Under the pieces are notes generated by a model. That model saw nothing but the letters and a program-made list of their open reading frames with translations, made no database searches and was not told the DNA's origin. From Hybos culiciformis (lineage: Eukaryota > Arthropoda > Insecta > Diptera > Hybotidae), in NCBI GenBank assembly GCA_964007475.1, contig OZ023273.1, positions 69,999,430 to 70,063,429 of the forward strand: a stretch of DNA of 64,000 nt, written 5' to 3'. The translations under genes and the position numbers were made by a program. Shown piece by piece: positions 10,550 through 23,469 of this stretch (within the stretch, counting starts at the first letter, position 1; every line of letters starts with the position of its first letter).

Positions 10550-11500
10550 GGGGTAAGTGGCCTAAAACGGCATAGGCGGGTAAAACGGATTTTCGCTGTT
10601 GTGACGTTCCTAAGCAATTAATCATCTCTTTGGACATCATATCAAATTCTCTCAGGTCTCAGCTTATTTTTGATTTTTGACCTGTAATGATCGGTGCAAA
10701 CACGGAAGAAAAAAAATAGAAAAATAGAAATAAAAAAAGTAAGTTTTTGTTTTTTTTTTCTGTGTTTTTTTTTCTTCTGATACAACTACAGTAGGATTCG
10801 TTTTGTTTTTTTTTGTGCATGGTATGTATTAGTTTTCATACGACCACGTTCGTACATGTTTATTAAACCTAAAAAAAAAAATACGATGAAACTAACAAAA
10901 CAAGTGAAAAAAGGCAAAACGGACTACGGAGTAGTTGGGCAAAACGGGATACTAAATTACTATAGAAAATATTTATAAGCTTTAACACTTTGAGCCCCAC
11001 GTCGTACGAAATAGTACGACAAATCACGTGATCTACTGTTTCAGCCATAGCTGAATCACGTGAACTTTTTCCGGGGCTTGAAGGCTTAAAAAGCATACTT
11101 TGGTTGTATTTTGTTTTTATATATATATTTTTGTTCAAGCTTTAGAAAAGCATCATTTATTTTGTTCTTTTATATATTTTTATATATTTTATAAAATAAA
11201 ATTAAAATAAAAAATAAAAAAAAAATGTTTTCGATATTTTGTCCTTCATTTCTAGCAAAAAATGTCGTAGTCTATTTTGCCCGATCGTGTTGTCCGTTTT
11301 ACCCGACCAAATTTTTTTTTTTCAAAAACGTAGCAAAATTATTCCAGAGTAACGGCTGGATTTGATCCATTTTCTAGTTCTACAGATTGTAGACAAAAGA
11401 TTTATTTATCGAAAAATGTTCTAATCTCTTCGATTTGGCTTTATTTGAAAAATTTTCCAGTTGAAAAACTTTGGGTATGCCGTTTTAGGCTACTTTCCCC
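10550..11500. mobile_element. TA-flanked inverted-repeat element, word GGGYAAAACGG
   Basis: The left end GGGGTAAGTGGCCTAAAACG is matched on the other strand at the right end by GGGGAAAGTAGCCTAAAACG. TA lies directly outside each end (10548-10549 and 11501-11502). Internal copies of GGGTAAAACGG, GGCAAAACGG and their reverse forms occur near 10588, 10914, 10937 and 11277-11310. The TA duplication fits a Tc1/mariner-type origin, but no transposase is present. Size 951 bp. Confidence 0.75.
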
Positions 11501-11502
11501 TA

Positions 11503-12240
11503 TGTAGTGCTGCCGTTGTCTTCGCCTTTGTCGGTGGTACGCAAAACCAAATTTTTTAAAACATACAATTTTTTTTAGGATACGTAAATTAACCTTTAAA
11601 TATGTTTTAAGTATTTTTTTTTATTAAACATATCAAATTTATATTGTATCTATATAGAAATATTATATAAAAAAATAATTCAATATAAAATACAATAGAT
11701 ACAATATAATAATAATAAATAATTCCATGAACATTATTTTTTAAAGTTTTATTCCATAAGCTGCCAAAGCTCTTTTTTTTCAATCTTTGGATGTCTTCGT
11801 ATTCTGCTTTGGTAATTCGTTGCGCTGCTGTGGTGTTAAATCCAAGATTTTGCATTTATATAACTATTTAACTGTATACAGATACATTATATACAAATAT
11901 CAACGATATATTAAACAGAAGGAATTTTTGTTACGACAGGGCACATCTACTTCAGACAATGATTTTAATATTTAATTTCAACCTGATCCACAAATTAGAT
12001 TTTGGCGCAAAAAACTTCATCTCACTGAAGGATATTTTTAGAGTTTTTATGTCCCTAAGGTCTTATTATTCGGTTTTTAGTCAGTTATGGCAACTTCCAT
12101 GAAAGATTTATTTTTTTGATGTTTGATTGTGCCCAAACTCAAGAAGTGAAAATTGACGCACTTCCCGTCATCCGATCGAGATGAAGTTTCGCACATCGAC
12201 TCGTGATCGGTAATAATAATTAACCGCCAATTGACTGACC
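11503..12240. other. Intergenic; one unexplained short coding-like frame
   Basis: On the minus strand from 11855 to about 11745 a frame reads MQNLGFNTTAAQRITKAEYE and then a lysine-rich piece ending SFGSLWNKTLK. Its composition looks coding rather than random AT translation, but no splice context or family was recognised. It could be an exon of an unseen gene or an old transposon fragment. Confidence 0.25.
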
Positions 12241-12570
12241 GAAAATACAATTCACCGAAAACACAATTCACTGAAAACACAATTCACCGAAAACATAATT
12301 CACCGAAAACACAATTCACCGAAAACACAATTTACCGAAAACACAATTCACCGAAAACACAATTCACCGAAAACACAATTCAGAATTCACCGAAATTGTG
12401 AATTGTTTTCAGTGAATTGTGTGAATTGTTTTCAGTGAATTGTGTTTTCGGTGAATTGTGTTTTCGGTGAATTGTGTTTCCAGTGAATTGTGTTTTCGGT
12501 GAATTGTGTATTCGGTGAATTGTGTTTTCGGTGAATTGTGTATTCGGTGAATTGTGTTTTCGGTGAATGG
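12241..12570. repeat. Inverted 16-bp tandem arrays (large hairpin)
   Basis: About ten head-to-tail copies of ACACAATTCACCGAAA run to roughly 12400, then about ten copies of its complement, TTTCGGTGAATTGTGT, run back to 12570. The two halves can pair along their length. The repeat also yields a spurious open frame on the minus strand made of repeats of the peptide HNSPKTQFTE. Confidence 0.9.
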
Positions 12571-12963
12571 ACGCGACACGGGTGATAATGCATTTTATAT
12601 TTCAGCTCGATCGAATGTACTACAATTAACTTTTTAAGGAATTTCAATTTCCCATATAAAGCAATTATAACAAAAACTTTTAAATTGCATTATTCACGAC
12701 ATTTGATTTTTATAATATAGATAGAAGACCTCGTAACTTTTTTTGGGAAAATGATGTTATAAGTTCTTTCTTAAAATTGCATGTGAATTATTAATAATAA
12801 TAATCAGATTTCTATTAAACAAATAAACTTCAGCGCAACATAAATCATATAATTAACCCATTGTATTCTTCCACTTTTAATTCCAATTGTATTATTTTTC
12901 AAATGTAATGTTATTAACAACATAAGCATAAATTTACTTAATAGCATCATAATTTTTTTTCAG

Positions 12964-15900
12964 CAAATATAGATTCCCCAATTTATTTTGATGCTTATAG
13001 ACGTTCAGTAGAAAATCCAGAAGATTTCTATGGAGAATTATCTCAATTAATTGATTGGGATAAGCCGTGGGATAAAGTATTGGATAATTCAAATGAACCA
13101 TTTACAAAATGGTATGTCGGTGGTTACTTAAATGCATGCTACAATGCTGTTGATCGGCATGTCTTAGCCGGTAAAGGAAATAAAGTGGCTTTAATTCATG
13201 ATAGTCCATTAACGAACACAATTAGACATGTTACTTATAGAGAGTTATATGAAAAAGTAATATACTAATAAAGGCAATCAAGAATTTTTGTTTAATATTT
13301 AGTCACTGAAATAGAAAGAAATTTGAAATTACTGGTTATAAAATTATATAGAAGTCAATCTAGTTTTATTAGCAACGTAATATACATATACTCAATCGAC
13401 AATGAGAGTGAAATGTTCTGAATAAAATTTTTTATTTCATACTATTTCTATTTTTTTTTTCAAAGTTTCTTGAGCGCCAATAAAAGATAAATTATAGTAA
13501 TTTGTAATTTTGATAAAATTTCCAATAGATTTCATTATTAGCGGGAGGAATGTCAAAGTTAGGGGTTCGTAAAGGTGATCGCGTTATAATTTATATGCCA
13601 TTAATACCAGAAACAATTATGGCAATGTTAGCAACTGCTAGATTGGGAGCAATACATTCTGTAGTTTTTGGAGGTGAGTGATTTTGAATTTACTTTCTAT
13701 TCTAAATAAGATGATTAATTTGTACATATGGTATAAACAAAAATTTATATTATAGTAATAATCTATTATACTGAAAAATTAATTTATTTTATTGAAATTA
13801 ATAAGTTGTCAAAGCTTTTAAAATTGATATTGTTTTCTCAAATTTCTTTAAATAATAATAATATTTATTTATTTATTTATTTATTTATTCCATAATAATA
13901 CATTAATGTAAAACTTATGGCTAAATACACGCCAGGATGACCAGACCATAATAATAATATTAGTATATTAGTAATTATTAGTAATAGAGTATTTCGGTTT
14001 GTATTCTATTTCTATTTTTTAAAAGGAAAAAACAGTTTTACATTTCATCTGATTTAATTTTTGAAAAATGTTGTTTGAAGATTTTTTTAAATATTTTTTT
14101 ATTAAAATTTTAAGGATTTGCAGCAAATGAACTTTGTACAAGAATTGAACATGCGGAACCTAAAGTTATTATAGCTGCAAATTGTGGTGTAGAACCTAAT
14201 AAAATTATTCCATATTTGGATATATTGCATGATGCGATTGATATGTCATCATGGAAGCCCTTGTGTTCAATAATTTTCCAGCGTGATAATCTGATGACAT
14301 CACCGTTGGATTCAAATAAAGATGTTCTTTGGTCTACCATTTTAAATCTAGGCGAACCAAGCAACTGCACTTCAGTTGAATCCAATGATCCATTATACAT
14401 TTTATATACATCAGGAACAACAGACAAACCAAAAGGAATTGCTCGACCAACTGCCGGACATTTGGTAACTTTGATGTACACTATGAAAAATATTTACGGT
14501 ATACAAGACGATGATGTTTGGTGGACGGCTTCAGATTTGGGTTGGGTTGTAGGACATTCCTACATTTGCTACGGTCCACTTTTGTACGGAGCCACATCTG
14601 TAATGTATGAAGGAAAACCAGACAGAACTCCAGATCCAGGGCAATATTTCAGGTAAATAACACTGAAAAATAATGGAAAGGTGAACCATTCCGTTTTGAT
14701 GTTTGATCACATGTTTGATTACATTAACTTCTTAAATTAGAGAATGCACAAGAGTGGCAATTTATTATGTTTTTTTATTATATTTTCCTCATTCCTTTGC
14801 GTATGAATGGTTAATTAAAAATAGAAAAATTATTTTAGAATCATTGACCAGCATAAGGTTAATGCGCTATTTTCCGTGCCAACAGCTTTTCGTGTAATAC
14901 GTCGAGTTGATCCCGACGTAAAATATGGTGGGAAATATTCTTTGAAATCATTGAGAGCAATTTTTATTGCTGGTGAACATTATGATAATGAAACCAAAAA
15001 TTGGATTGAACGAATTTTCGGAGTTCCTGCTTTAAATAACTGGTGGCAAACCGAAACTGGTTCGGCAATAACAGCAACTAGCTTAGGGTTTGGACATTGT
15101 ATAAACCCACCAAGATTTACAACTGGGCTACCATTTATTGGATATGATAGTAAGATGTTAAATAGATTTATTCCAACAGTTTTAATTTTTTTTCATTATA
15201 AATTTTACAGTTAAAGTTTTTCATCCTGATGGAACAGAAGCTGAACCACTTGAGTTAGGAAGGCTTGTTATCAAATTGCCATTACCTCCAGGAAACATGT
15301 CAACGTTATATAAAAATGATGATCTTTTTGAGAAAATATATTTTCAAAAGTTTCCGGTTAGTTTTCTTAAAATTTACAGAAGGAGTAAGAGGCTTTTTCT
15401 TTTGTTTGTTGTAACGAACGCAGCGATTGTTCTTAAACTAAATAATTAAGTTATTATCTGATTTTTAGGGATATTACGACACAATGGATGCAGGTTATAA
15501 AGACGAAAATGGATATGTTTTTGTAACTGCAAGGGATGACGATGTAATCAATGTTGCTGGGCATAGGTAATGAAATTGTTTTAACAATAATTCTCATCCT
15601 CATTTCAGTGTTTCGTAATTTTTTATTATTATTATTTTTTTTTTTTTTTCAGAATCTCAACATCTAGTTTAGAAGATGCCGTATTAAAACATCCTGATGT
15701 GGCTGATGCAGCCGTATTTGGAGTACCTGGTTAGCAATGCTTTATTTTCATCAACTTAAAGAAACTTTGTATTTATTAAGCAATAAATATTCTTAAATTA
15801 CAGAACCAACAAAGGGACAAGTCCCATTATGTTTGTACATATGCAAAGAAGGAAGTAAAAAACCCGCGGCAAAACTTTCTGTTGAAATTATTAAAACTAT

Positions 15901-16382
15901 TCGCGATGTTATTGGTCCTATTGGTATTTTTATATAAATTTTTTTGTGAATTTTTATTAATTTAGCAGTAAACCGAAGTTCAGAGAGTTCATTTTTTTTT
16001 TTAAAACCGCCTTAAATTTTTTTAAAAATAAAAAATTCTTATTTTATTTTTTCTGATGGTCATAAATTTGTAATTTCGTTTTAGCTTCATTTCGATTAGC
16101 AGCAGAAGTAAGTGCATTACCAAGAACGAGATCTGGTAATAATCATTATACTTTTTACTCTACCTACATGCATTCTGTCGTAACGTAATCGCATTGCATT
16201 AATGTATCGTTTTAGGTAAAACAATGAGAAAATCAATGGCTGATTTTGCTAAAAATGAACAAATACATTTACCAGCTACTGTTGAGGACTCAACTGTGTT
16301 TGTAGATATTAAAAGAGCCCTGCAAGAATTGGGATATGCTATGAATGCGCCAGATCCTGTTATGGGATGTTATAGAAATTAA
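12964..16382 (+). CDS. ACSS3: Acyl-CoA synthetase short-chain family member 3 (5' exon missing)
   Basis: Mitochondrial matrix enzyme of the acetyl/propionyl-CoA synthetase family; in mammals ACSS3 prefers propionate and makes acyl-CoA from acid, ATP and CoA. Ten exons keep frame throughout: 12964-13256, 13529-13673, 14115-14652, 14839-15149, 15211-15356, 15469-15566, 15653-15729, 15804-15923, 16085-16135, 16216-16382, giving 647 codons against about 686 residues in human. Seen motifs are the N-terminal NAVDRH, the AMP-binding loop [11 protein letters not shown] (about 14405-14437), [33 protein letters not shown] and, split by the last intron, PRTRSGK with the conserved lysine. The usual glycine in SGTTGKPKG is aspartate here. 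The first exon starts in mid-frame after an acceptor, so the exon with the start codon and mitochondrial signal lies upstream and was not identified. A poly(A) signal AATAAA is at 16558. Confidence 0.93.
13862..13892 (+). repeat. (ATTT)n microsatellite in ACSS3 intron
   Basis: About seven ATTT units follow an ATAATAATA run in the intron between the second and third visible exons. The sequence after it, TCCATAATAATACATTAATG, may be part of an old retroelement tail. Confidence 0.7.
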
Positions 16383-19198
16383 ATTTAATTAAATGCTAAT
16401 TTTAATAAATTTTTTTAATTAGTTACTTACGCATGCATATTTTCTAGGCAATAATTTATTTTATTTTTGGAATTTTATTATGATGAATATTTTCAATTAA
16501 TTCTTTATTATAATTATAAAATTTACATAAAATTGTGTTAAACTAGATCAAGATGTGAATAAAAATTATTTCTTATTTAATTTTTTGAGTATAGATTTTT
16601 TGCACAACAAACAACCAAATGATTGAAAAGCAAAATAGTTATCAACTTTTGTTTTACTAAATAAAAAAGAGTTATCGTATTGACCGGCTTCAACAAAATT
16701 AATCTAAATATTTTTTTCTTATTACTTATTTGAAACTATTTCACACAACGTTTTACAAAAAATTAAATTTTCCTAAAATCATTGCCTAAAATCTAAGGTT
16801 AAATTTCGTACTAAAATATTTCTTTTAATATTATTATTTGTTCCTTCTATATTTTATTAAAAGCTTATGTAGGTAAAAAAGATAATCATGAAAATAAAAT
16901 GTAAAAATTCTTCGGATATAGGAAAAATAGTGATATGATTAAGAATTTGTTCCTCATGAATAATGTAATTTAAAATCTGTCACAGAAACAGAATGCAATG
17001 AAAAATTGTATAAGATCAATGGAGCCATTAGTTATTAGAATTTCACCCACTATACTCCCTTAAAATTTAAATAATTTAATATTCCATAATTTTGACGAAC
17101 TATTTATACATACTTGCATTATATTATATACTATAATAGTTATATCATGTTTTTGATGTTATCCATATAAATATTATATATCTGAACTGTGTATGAAATA
17201 CATAAAAATTTATTAATACGTTATAACTTTAGGACGGTGGGTCGAAAATTATTCAAGCATAAAATTCTTAAATTGAATTTTAAAAATCATGTTCTTTTGA
17301 TCTACAAACTTAACGACGAATCATGTAAATCACGTAAATGTTGACAATGTGTATTCTAAAAATAATAAAAAATTATTTTATTATAAATTAAATTAATAAA
17401 ACTCATTATAATTATGTTTTCATGTTTTTATGTAATTCTTATGTTATAATGGAAAATCTATTATCCTATTTCATGTATTATTAAATTATTATACTTTGTT
17501 CTTTTTTTTTTTATCAAAGAATTATATCCGTGAAACGAACACACATTTTATTTAAGAACTATCCGTTTTGTAAAATATGTTGTCGTAATTTCATAATAAT
17601 AGAAGTACTACCAAAGAACATAATATCAAAAAAGAAGAAAGTTTATAAAATCTTTTTGTATAAGTACAAACATTTTCGTACTCTAAATCAGGGGTTGCCT
17701 ACGAATTTTCTTTTTGAATTAAAAATTGAATAAATAAAAAACTAGGGTGAGGCTTGGGAAAACAATGATGCATATGAAAGTTTTTTGTCATTGCGCCATA
17801 GAAATAAAAACTGTGACCTTTTTTAACCTTTCTTGCTTATTTGAAATTTGTTAGCTAAAGAAGTTCATTATATTCAACTGTGGACGTGACTCACAATATG
17901 CGTAACCCAATCAAAAAAATTAAAAACGGTGCTAAAAAAATTAATTTTAATAATTTATTATTAACAAGATGCCTGTTACTGTTTGCAACTCTTTAATCAA
18001 ACTGTATCACGAGATACATTAAAGTCCATTGTGGGTCTACTCTAAATCAAATTCAATATTTTTCGTGCTTTAAAATATTTAATCATTTTAATGTTATGAA
18101 AAATTTCATAAATTTTTCACTGCCACTTATGTTTGAAAATATTTTTAATTCATTATTAATAATTAAAATTTCCATTTATTAGTTCCATTCCCAAAATTCA
18201 AAATTAATATTCGTCATTGCGGGATAAATTATTGGAAAATAAAAAATGAATATAAAAAATGCACGTTTATGTACACATAAATGTAGGAAGCTTAAAAGTT
18301 TTTTTTTTCTTTATTTGAGGAGTTTTTATTTTTGTTTTATTTCAATGATGGATTAATTTTATTAAGGATATTATAGTTAGGTATTTAAGTATTTAATTAT
18401 TATAGTTAATAAAATTATGTTTATAGCTTTAGATTCGGTAAGTAATAAAAAGTTTTATTATTTTCAATTATCTGGTAATAAACTTTTGTTTAAAAAACTT
18501 TTATAGATGTTAAATAAAAAAAAATAATATTCATAAATAGTTATACAATAATATAATTTAAGAAAATAATTTTTAATAATATAATACCTAATAAAATTTA
18601 AAAATTTTTCAATATGTTTTAGATTTAGAGATAGATGGTTAGATCTTCAAAAAGTATTTCAGATAATTTTATTTTGTTTAAAAAGAGAATTAATTATCAC
18701 AAATTATGTAATTTTCAAATAATTTTTTTAAATAATTTGAAATTTTCTAACTTTTATTTAATACATAATATGAGTAATAATACATAAAAAATTATGATTA
18801 TGAGTTTATGTTTTAAAAAAGGCAATAAAATTTGACCCTATTGAAATAAAATCTTAAACAACTTTAATGCGTTGGGGATCGTTATGTTGTATTTAGTGCT
18901 ATAGAATTTAGATCACTAAATGGAGTATTATATGCGTCAATACGCATGCAATCATTTAGATGCATCTGCGTAAATAATGAAAAAATTTAGATGCATCAGC
19001 GTATATAATGAAAAAATTTAGATGCATCAGCGTAAATAATGAAATCATTTAGATGTTTCGTATTGAATATTACGTAATACCTAAACAAACATAATATCTC
19101 TCACAATATTTCAATACAGCCAAATACAAAAAAAAAATGAGAAAAAATGAGAAGAAAAAATATTCTCTCTTTGCAACTACCTCTCCCCTACGCATTAA
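16383..19198. other. Start of a 12-kb gene desert
   Basis: Contains the ACSS3 3' UTR (poly(A) signal at 16558) and then AT-rich DNA without supported exons. The open frame at about 17530-17733 has no recognisable domain. Confidence 0.6.
18950..19046 (+). repeat. Tandem repeat, unit about 33 bp, about three copies
   Basis: Units contain TTTAGATGCATCAGCGTAAA followed by TAATGAAAAAA. The third copy ends in ATCATTTAGATG, and a further partial copy precedes the array. Confidence 0.75.
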
Positions 19199-20160
19199 AA
19201 CAGTATATTGGATATGTAAACAAAATTTATTATACAACTCGTTCTGTATTTACACAAAAATACATGGACACTTGTCAATATTATATCTAGGGTTTCTAAT
19301 CCGGATATCCGGATATCGAACTATCCGGATTATTTGACACATTTTAACTATTCGATTATCCGGATATTTTTTTGCAATTATTCGGATATTATAATACCCT
19401 TTATTTTGTAAATAAGCTTACTTTTTAAATAAAAAAGAATACATTTTTTAAACAACATTCAAATTTGTTCACATAGTAACCTTTGAGTAAATCATTGAAG
19501 AAACTACTATTGAAAGTGAAGATGATGAAAGTCTAAATACTCTAAATAGTACAGTTTGTAGCAAATCGTCACTACAGAAACAACTTGACGATGCGATTTC
19601 TTCAATTACCCATGTTGAGAAGCAAAATGAAGAAAGTACAACATTGCTGAAAGGATAGACAATTTAAATATTTATCGCGCATTATTAACAATAAAACCTA
19701 CATCCAGTGCAACGGAGCACGTGATTTCTCACCAAAAATTAGAACTCGACTCATTTTCGTGACTTTTAATGCAATAGTTTTTTTTAAATATGCATTTTTA
19801 AAAATGAAACAATAATTTAACATATTACTTTATTTCATTTATTCATTAATTAAATTTATTAATAATTCTACTTTTATTATTATTCTATTATTTGTTACTA
19901 TTTTTGATATTTTGAATTAAATAGCGCAAATTAAAAAATATTTCTTATTATTTATTTTAATTAACCGGATATCCGGATTATCCGGATAATTTATTTTTTA
20001 TGTATTCGATATCCGGATAATCAAATAGGTCGGATATTTAGAAACCCTAATTATATCACTCGACATAACGGTCTCGTGATATAAGTATTGACTGGTGTCA
20101 ATGTATTTTTGTGTATACAGAACTCTTAATTAATAACAAATTTAGTTACATATACAATAA
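19199..20160. mobile_element. Fold-back element split by a hAT insertion
   Basis: About 90 bp left of the hAT element (19199-19287, containing TGTATTTACACAAAAATACA and GACACTTGTCAAT) pair with 20050-20160 (containing ATTGACTGGTGTCA and ATGTATTTTTGTGTATACAG). The intervening 762 bp are the hAT element at 19288-20049. The outer element is therefore older. Confidence 0.65.
19288..20049. mobile_element. hAT element, TAGGG ends, word ATATCCGGAT
   Basis: Ends TAGGGTTTCTAATCCGG and GGTCGGATATTTAGAAACCCTA-type complement; flanks ATTATATC at 19280-19287 and 20050-20057 form a perfect 8-bp duplication. Both subterminal regions repeat ATATCCGGAT/ATCCGGATAT many times. Inside, the plus strand near 19665-19730 reads ALLTIKPTSSATEHVIS, a degraded hAT dimerisation motif that parallels YLKTIKPTSIESETAFSSAG in the element at 62629-63807. 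An acidic stretch (about 19500-19655) precedes it. The transposase is broken by stops. Confidence 0.85.
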
Positions 20161-23100
20161 TCTACTATTAATATTTAAGTGTTAGTGCAAAAATCTGTTT
20201 ATGGAGTTGAAAAAAATTTCAATAAAATAATCAAATGAAATTACACCGTTTTCCATCAAAAATGAAAAAACCGGACTGTATGTTTCCCCATGACCCTTCG
20301 ACGGCCACTAAATCGATCAAATCGAAAATATGCGTAATCTCATTCACTTTCACTTCCACTAATGGATAAGTTTCTACGTTTGGGAGTTAGAGGCTCTCAA
20401 TTACCTTATGGTCTAAATAATTTTCTTATAAAATTTATATATATTTTATTTTTTTTTTAAAACTTTTAATGAATTCTGCTGAAATTTAGTATGTTGGGTA
20501 GATATAAATGTCGTTAGACTCAATTATTTCCAAGGATTCGGACTAGGGACTGGATTTCGATAAAAATTATTTTATTTGTATACCATATCAGTATATGATA
20601 ATAGTATAATGGTATTGAATGACCTAAAAAATATGTTTAGAACCGGTTTGCGACTGAAGTTTTTAAAAATTAAAGTATCTTAAATCGAAATGTGGAAAAC
20701 ATGCTTCGTATTTCATTAACCACGTACTGTTCTATATTTCCAATAATCTAATTAAAATCATAAATATGAAGGTATTAAATTATCTATGAATGTAGTTTAC
20801 ATCGTAGAAGTTTGAAAATATTGAATGTGGAATTGTTAAAAGAAAGGAACATCACCCTGTAACTGACTATTTGAAAGTATTTAACCGAAATAAGATGAAA
20901 GTTTCATGATTTCAATCATTTTAGAATAAAAACAAACCAAACCCAATTTTTTAAACGTTTTAAGTGAAAATTTTTCAATATTATCACAAAAATCTATTCT
21001 AGTTTCAGTTTAGTTATAAAGTTTGATAAATAAAACTGGTTTTAGACGCCTTATGTATAATTATATCTATATACAATAAACATATTTTAATATAGTTCTT
21101 CTATGTACTTTTCATGATTTTTTTATGTGCACTTGAAACTACGTAAAGATTTTTAATATAATATCGATTATAAAAAGGAAATATTGAAATTCTTTCAATA
21201 ATGAGTATTTTTTGTTTGCAACAACATTGTTTGCCAATCAATCTATTTGGGATTAATTTTATTATTTTCCTTAGGATTGCATTTAGAAGACAATAAAGTT
21301 TATAAAGAACAAAAATGCTATAAAATTGTGTACAAATTTTGCATAAACTTATTATTTTATTGTTTGTAATCTTTTTTAAACTTTTTTTGAATATGTTTAT
21401 TTGAATATGTTCTTTGAATATGTTTTCTTCTATAATAATATTTTTCTGAATTATAAACAAAGCCTGCCAATCAATAACTTAATTTAGTATTATGATTTAA
21501 TTTTGGGACTTACTTTTATTAAATTATTTAAATTAATTACAAACCTATTACATACAATTTTGCATTCAAAACTATTTCCTTTTGTAGTAAGTTATGGTTG
21601 ACATATTTTGCTTTATAAAATCTCCAAAAATTTTATCACATAACAAGAAAAACATAACTCACTAATAAAACCATTAGTTAACGATATGCCATCGTCGTTT
21701 TTACCACAAACGCAAACTCTCGAAGCCGCTGTATGTCTTCGTTTAAATCTTTTAAAAACAATTTTTTACAAAAGTTGAGTAATTCAAATTCTTCGAAAAT
21801 GTACAGCTAACAAATATATCCATTTGGTTACAGTTTATATTGCATAAAATTAATTAGATTAAAAAGCCTTGGAGAGCTAATAATAAAATTTTCAATGTTG
21901 CTATTTGGTAACCGAGAGCAGCAGATTTCTAAAAATGTGAATTAAAAATATAGAAAAACAAATTTGTTTATAGAAAAACTAATATTTTCATATAAAAAGA
22001 CGGTAGACGATAGGTTTTATGCTTATCTCCATATCTGGCTCGAAAAAAATGTATTTATATTTGTAAAGATCGAAATAAACATTTTAAACAAATATTTTTT
22101 AAAATTATGATCTTTGGTTAAACGAAAATGCTTTTGATAAAATACTTCATATACGTTGCTATCAAATTAAATAAAAATTTAATTTAAATTGCGAAAAAAA
22201 AACGAGCCTGAAAGTTTAAATGATAAAGAACTTAATTAGCGCATAAGCTAATTAGTAAAGATCAAAAAGAGATTTTTTAACGCAAATTCGTCTATTTGTT
22301 TTGAATGAAAACATTAATTATATTTACCTAATTCATACCTTAATAAACTCACTTTGAGCCATTAGTTTTCAGAAAGAACTAATAATTTTCAAGGTTTGGT
22401 AATATCTCATTTTAAAAGAGTTAATTGAATCAAAAAACTTTTAACTATCTGATGTACATATACAATATTAAGTCCATTAAAATAATTAACTAGGTATATT
22501 TGATTCATATTGCACACATGAATTATAGATACGCTGATTTAAATTTGAAGATTGTTTTTTTGAATTTCGCCCCATCGATATCAACTATTTAATGTTTTAA
22601 CAATTTATTTTAATTAAAAAAAAAAATTTGTATTTCATTCAATTGTAAAAATTTCAAAATCATCTCATGAAACATAAAAACGTAAACCTTCATTTGATTG
22701 ACTTACATTTTCTTTAAGCAAAATGAAAAAAAAAAAAAATGCAAAAATAAATATGAGTAAAAATTACAAAAACGTAAAATCCTTATTTATTTTTATATTC
22801 AAAGTTAAATCATAGATACTCTTTTAGACTAATTTTTTTTAATAAAGAAGAATTATCCTTTTGACAATAACGTTATCAAATTAACCCACGTAGGTTATTT
22901 CTTTAAATGCTGACAACGAAAAAAACAAAAAAAATTTGTTAATAATATTTTCCTATTTTCCCCTAACAAAACAACGTTTGCGCTATAAGTTTAATACATC
23001 TCAAATCTACACTTTTAAAAAAAAAAAAATATTCCTCAGCCAATCATTCATTTTGTTATACGACAGATAATATTGCATAAAATATTCTTAGGAAAAAAAA

Positions 23101-23469
23101 TAAATTAATACTTATTTCTTTGAAAGGAGAATTTCCTTTTCTGATTTAACAAAAAAAAATTTTCCTTTGATTTGGGAAAATTTTTTTGTATAAAAATAAC
23201 ATTCAACAAGTCGGTTATCATCAAAACAGTTTTCAATTCCATTAAGTTAAAATCTTCTGAAAATTTAATAAAAATAATATTATAAAATAAATAAATATAA
23301 TAAAAAAAAAATTGGGATTATCAACATAAAAAATAAATAAAAATATTTTTATTTTTCTCGTATACACTATTAATTAAAAAAAAAAAAAAAACAGGTAAAT
23401 ATTAATGTTAAACATATCTATTGCATAATTTTAAATTAAAAAAAAAATTAAGATATTTATGTAAAACTG
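20161..23469. other. Gene desert, nothing recognised
   Basis: AT-rich sequence with long homopolymers. The open frame at 21101-21460 on the minus strand is lysine/isoleucine-rich translation of AT-rich DNA with no domain, and is not reported as a gene. Confidence 0.6.

Noticed and set aside
12241..12570. CRISPR array
   Set aside because: Direct repeats without unique spacers, in both orientations, in a eukaryotic genome.
12432..12647. Open frame of repeated HNSPKTQFTE-like peptides
   Set aside because: It is the translation of the inverted 16-bp array, present only because the array unit has no stop in that frame.
12571..12963. Search for the ACSS3 first exon just upstream
   Set aside because: No ATG followed by an in-frame mitochondrial-type peptide and a matching-phase donor could be defended; the exon may lie far upstream.
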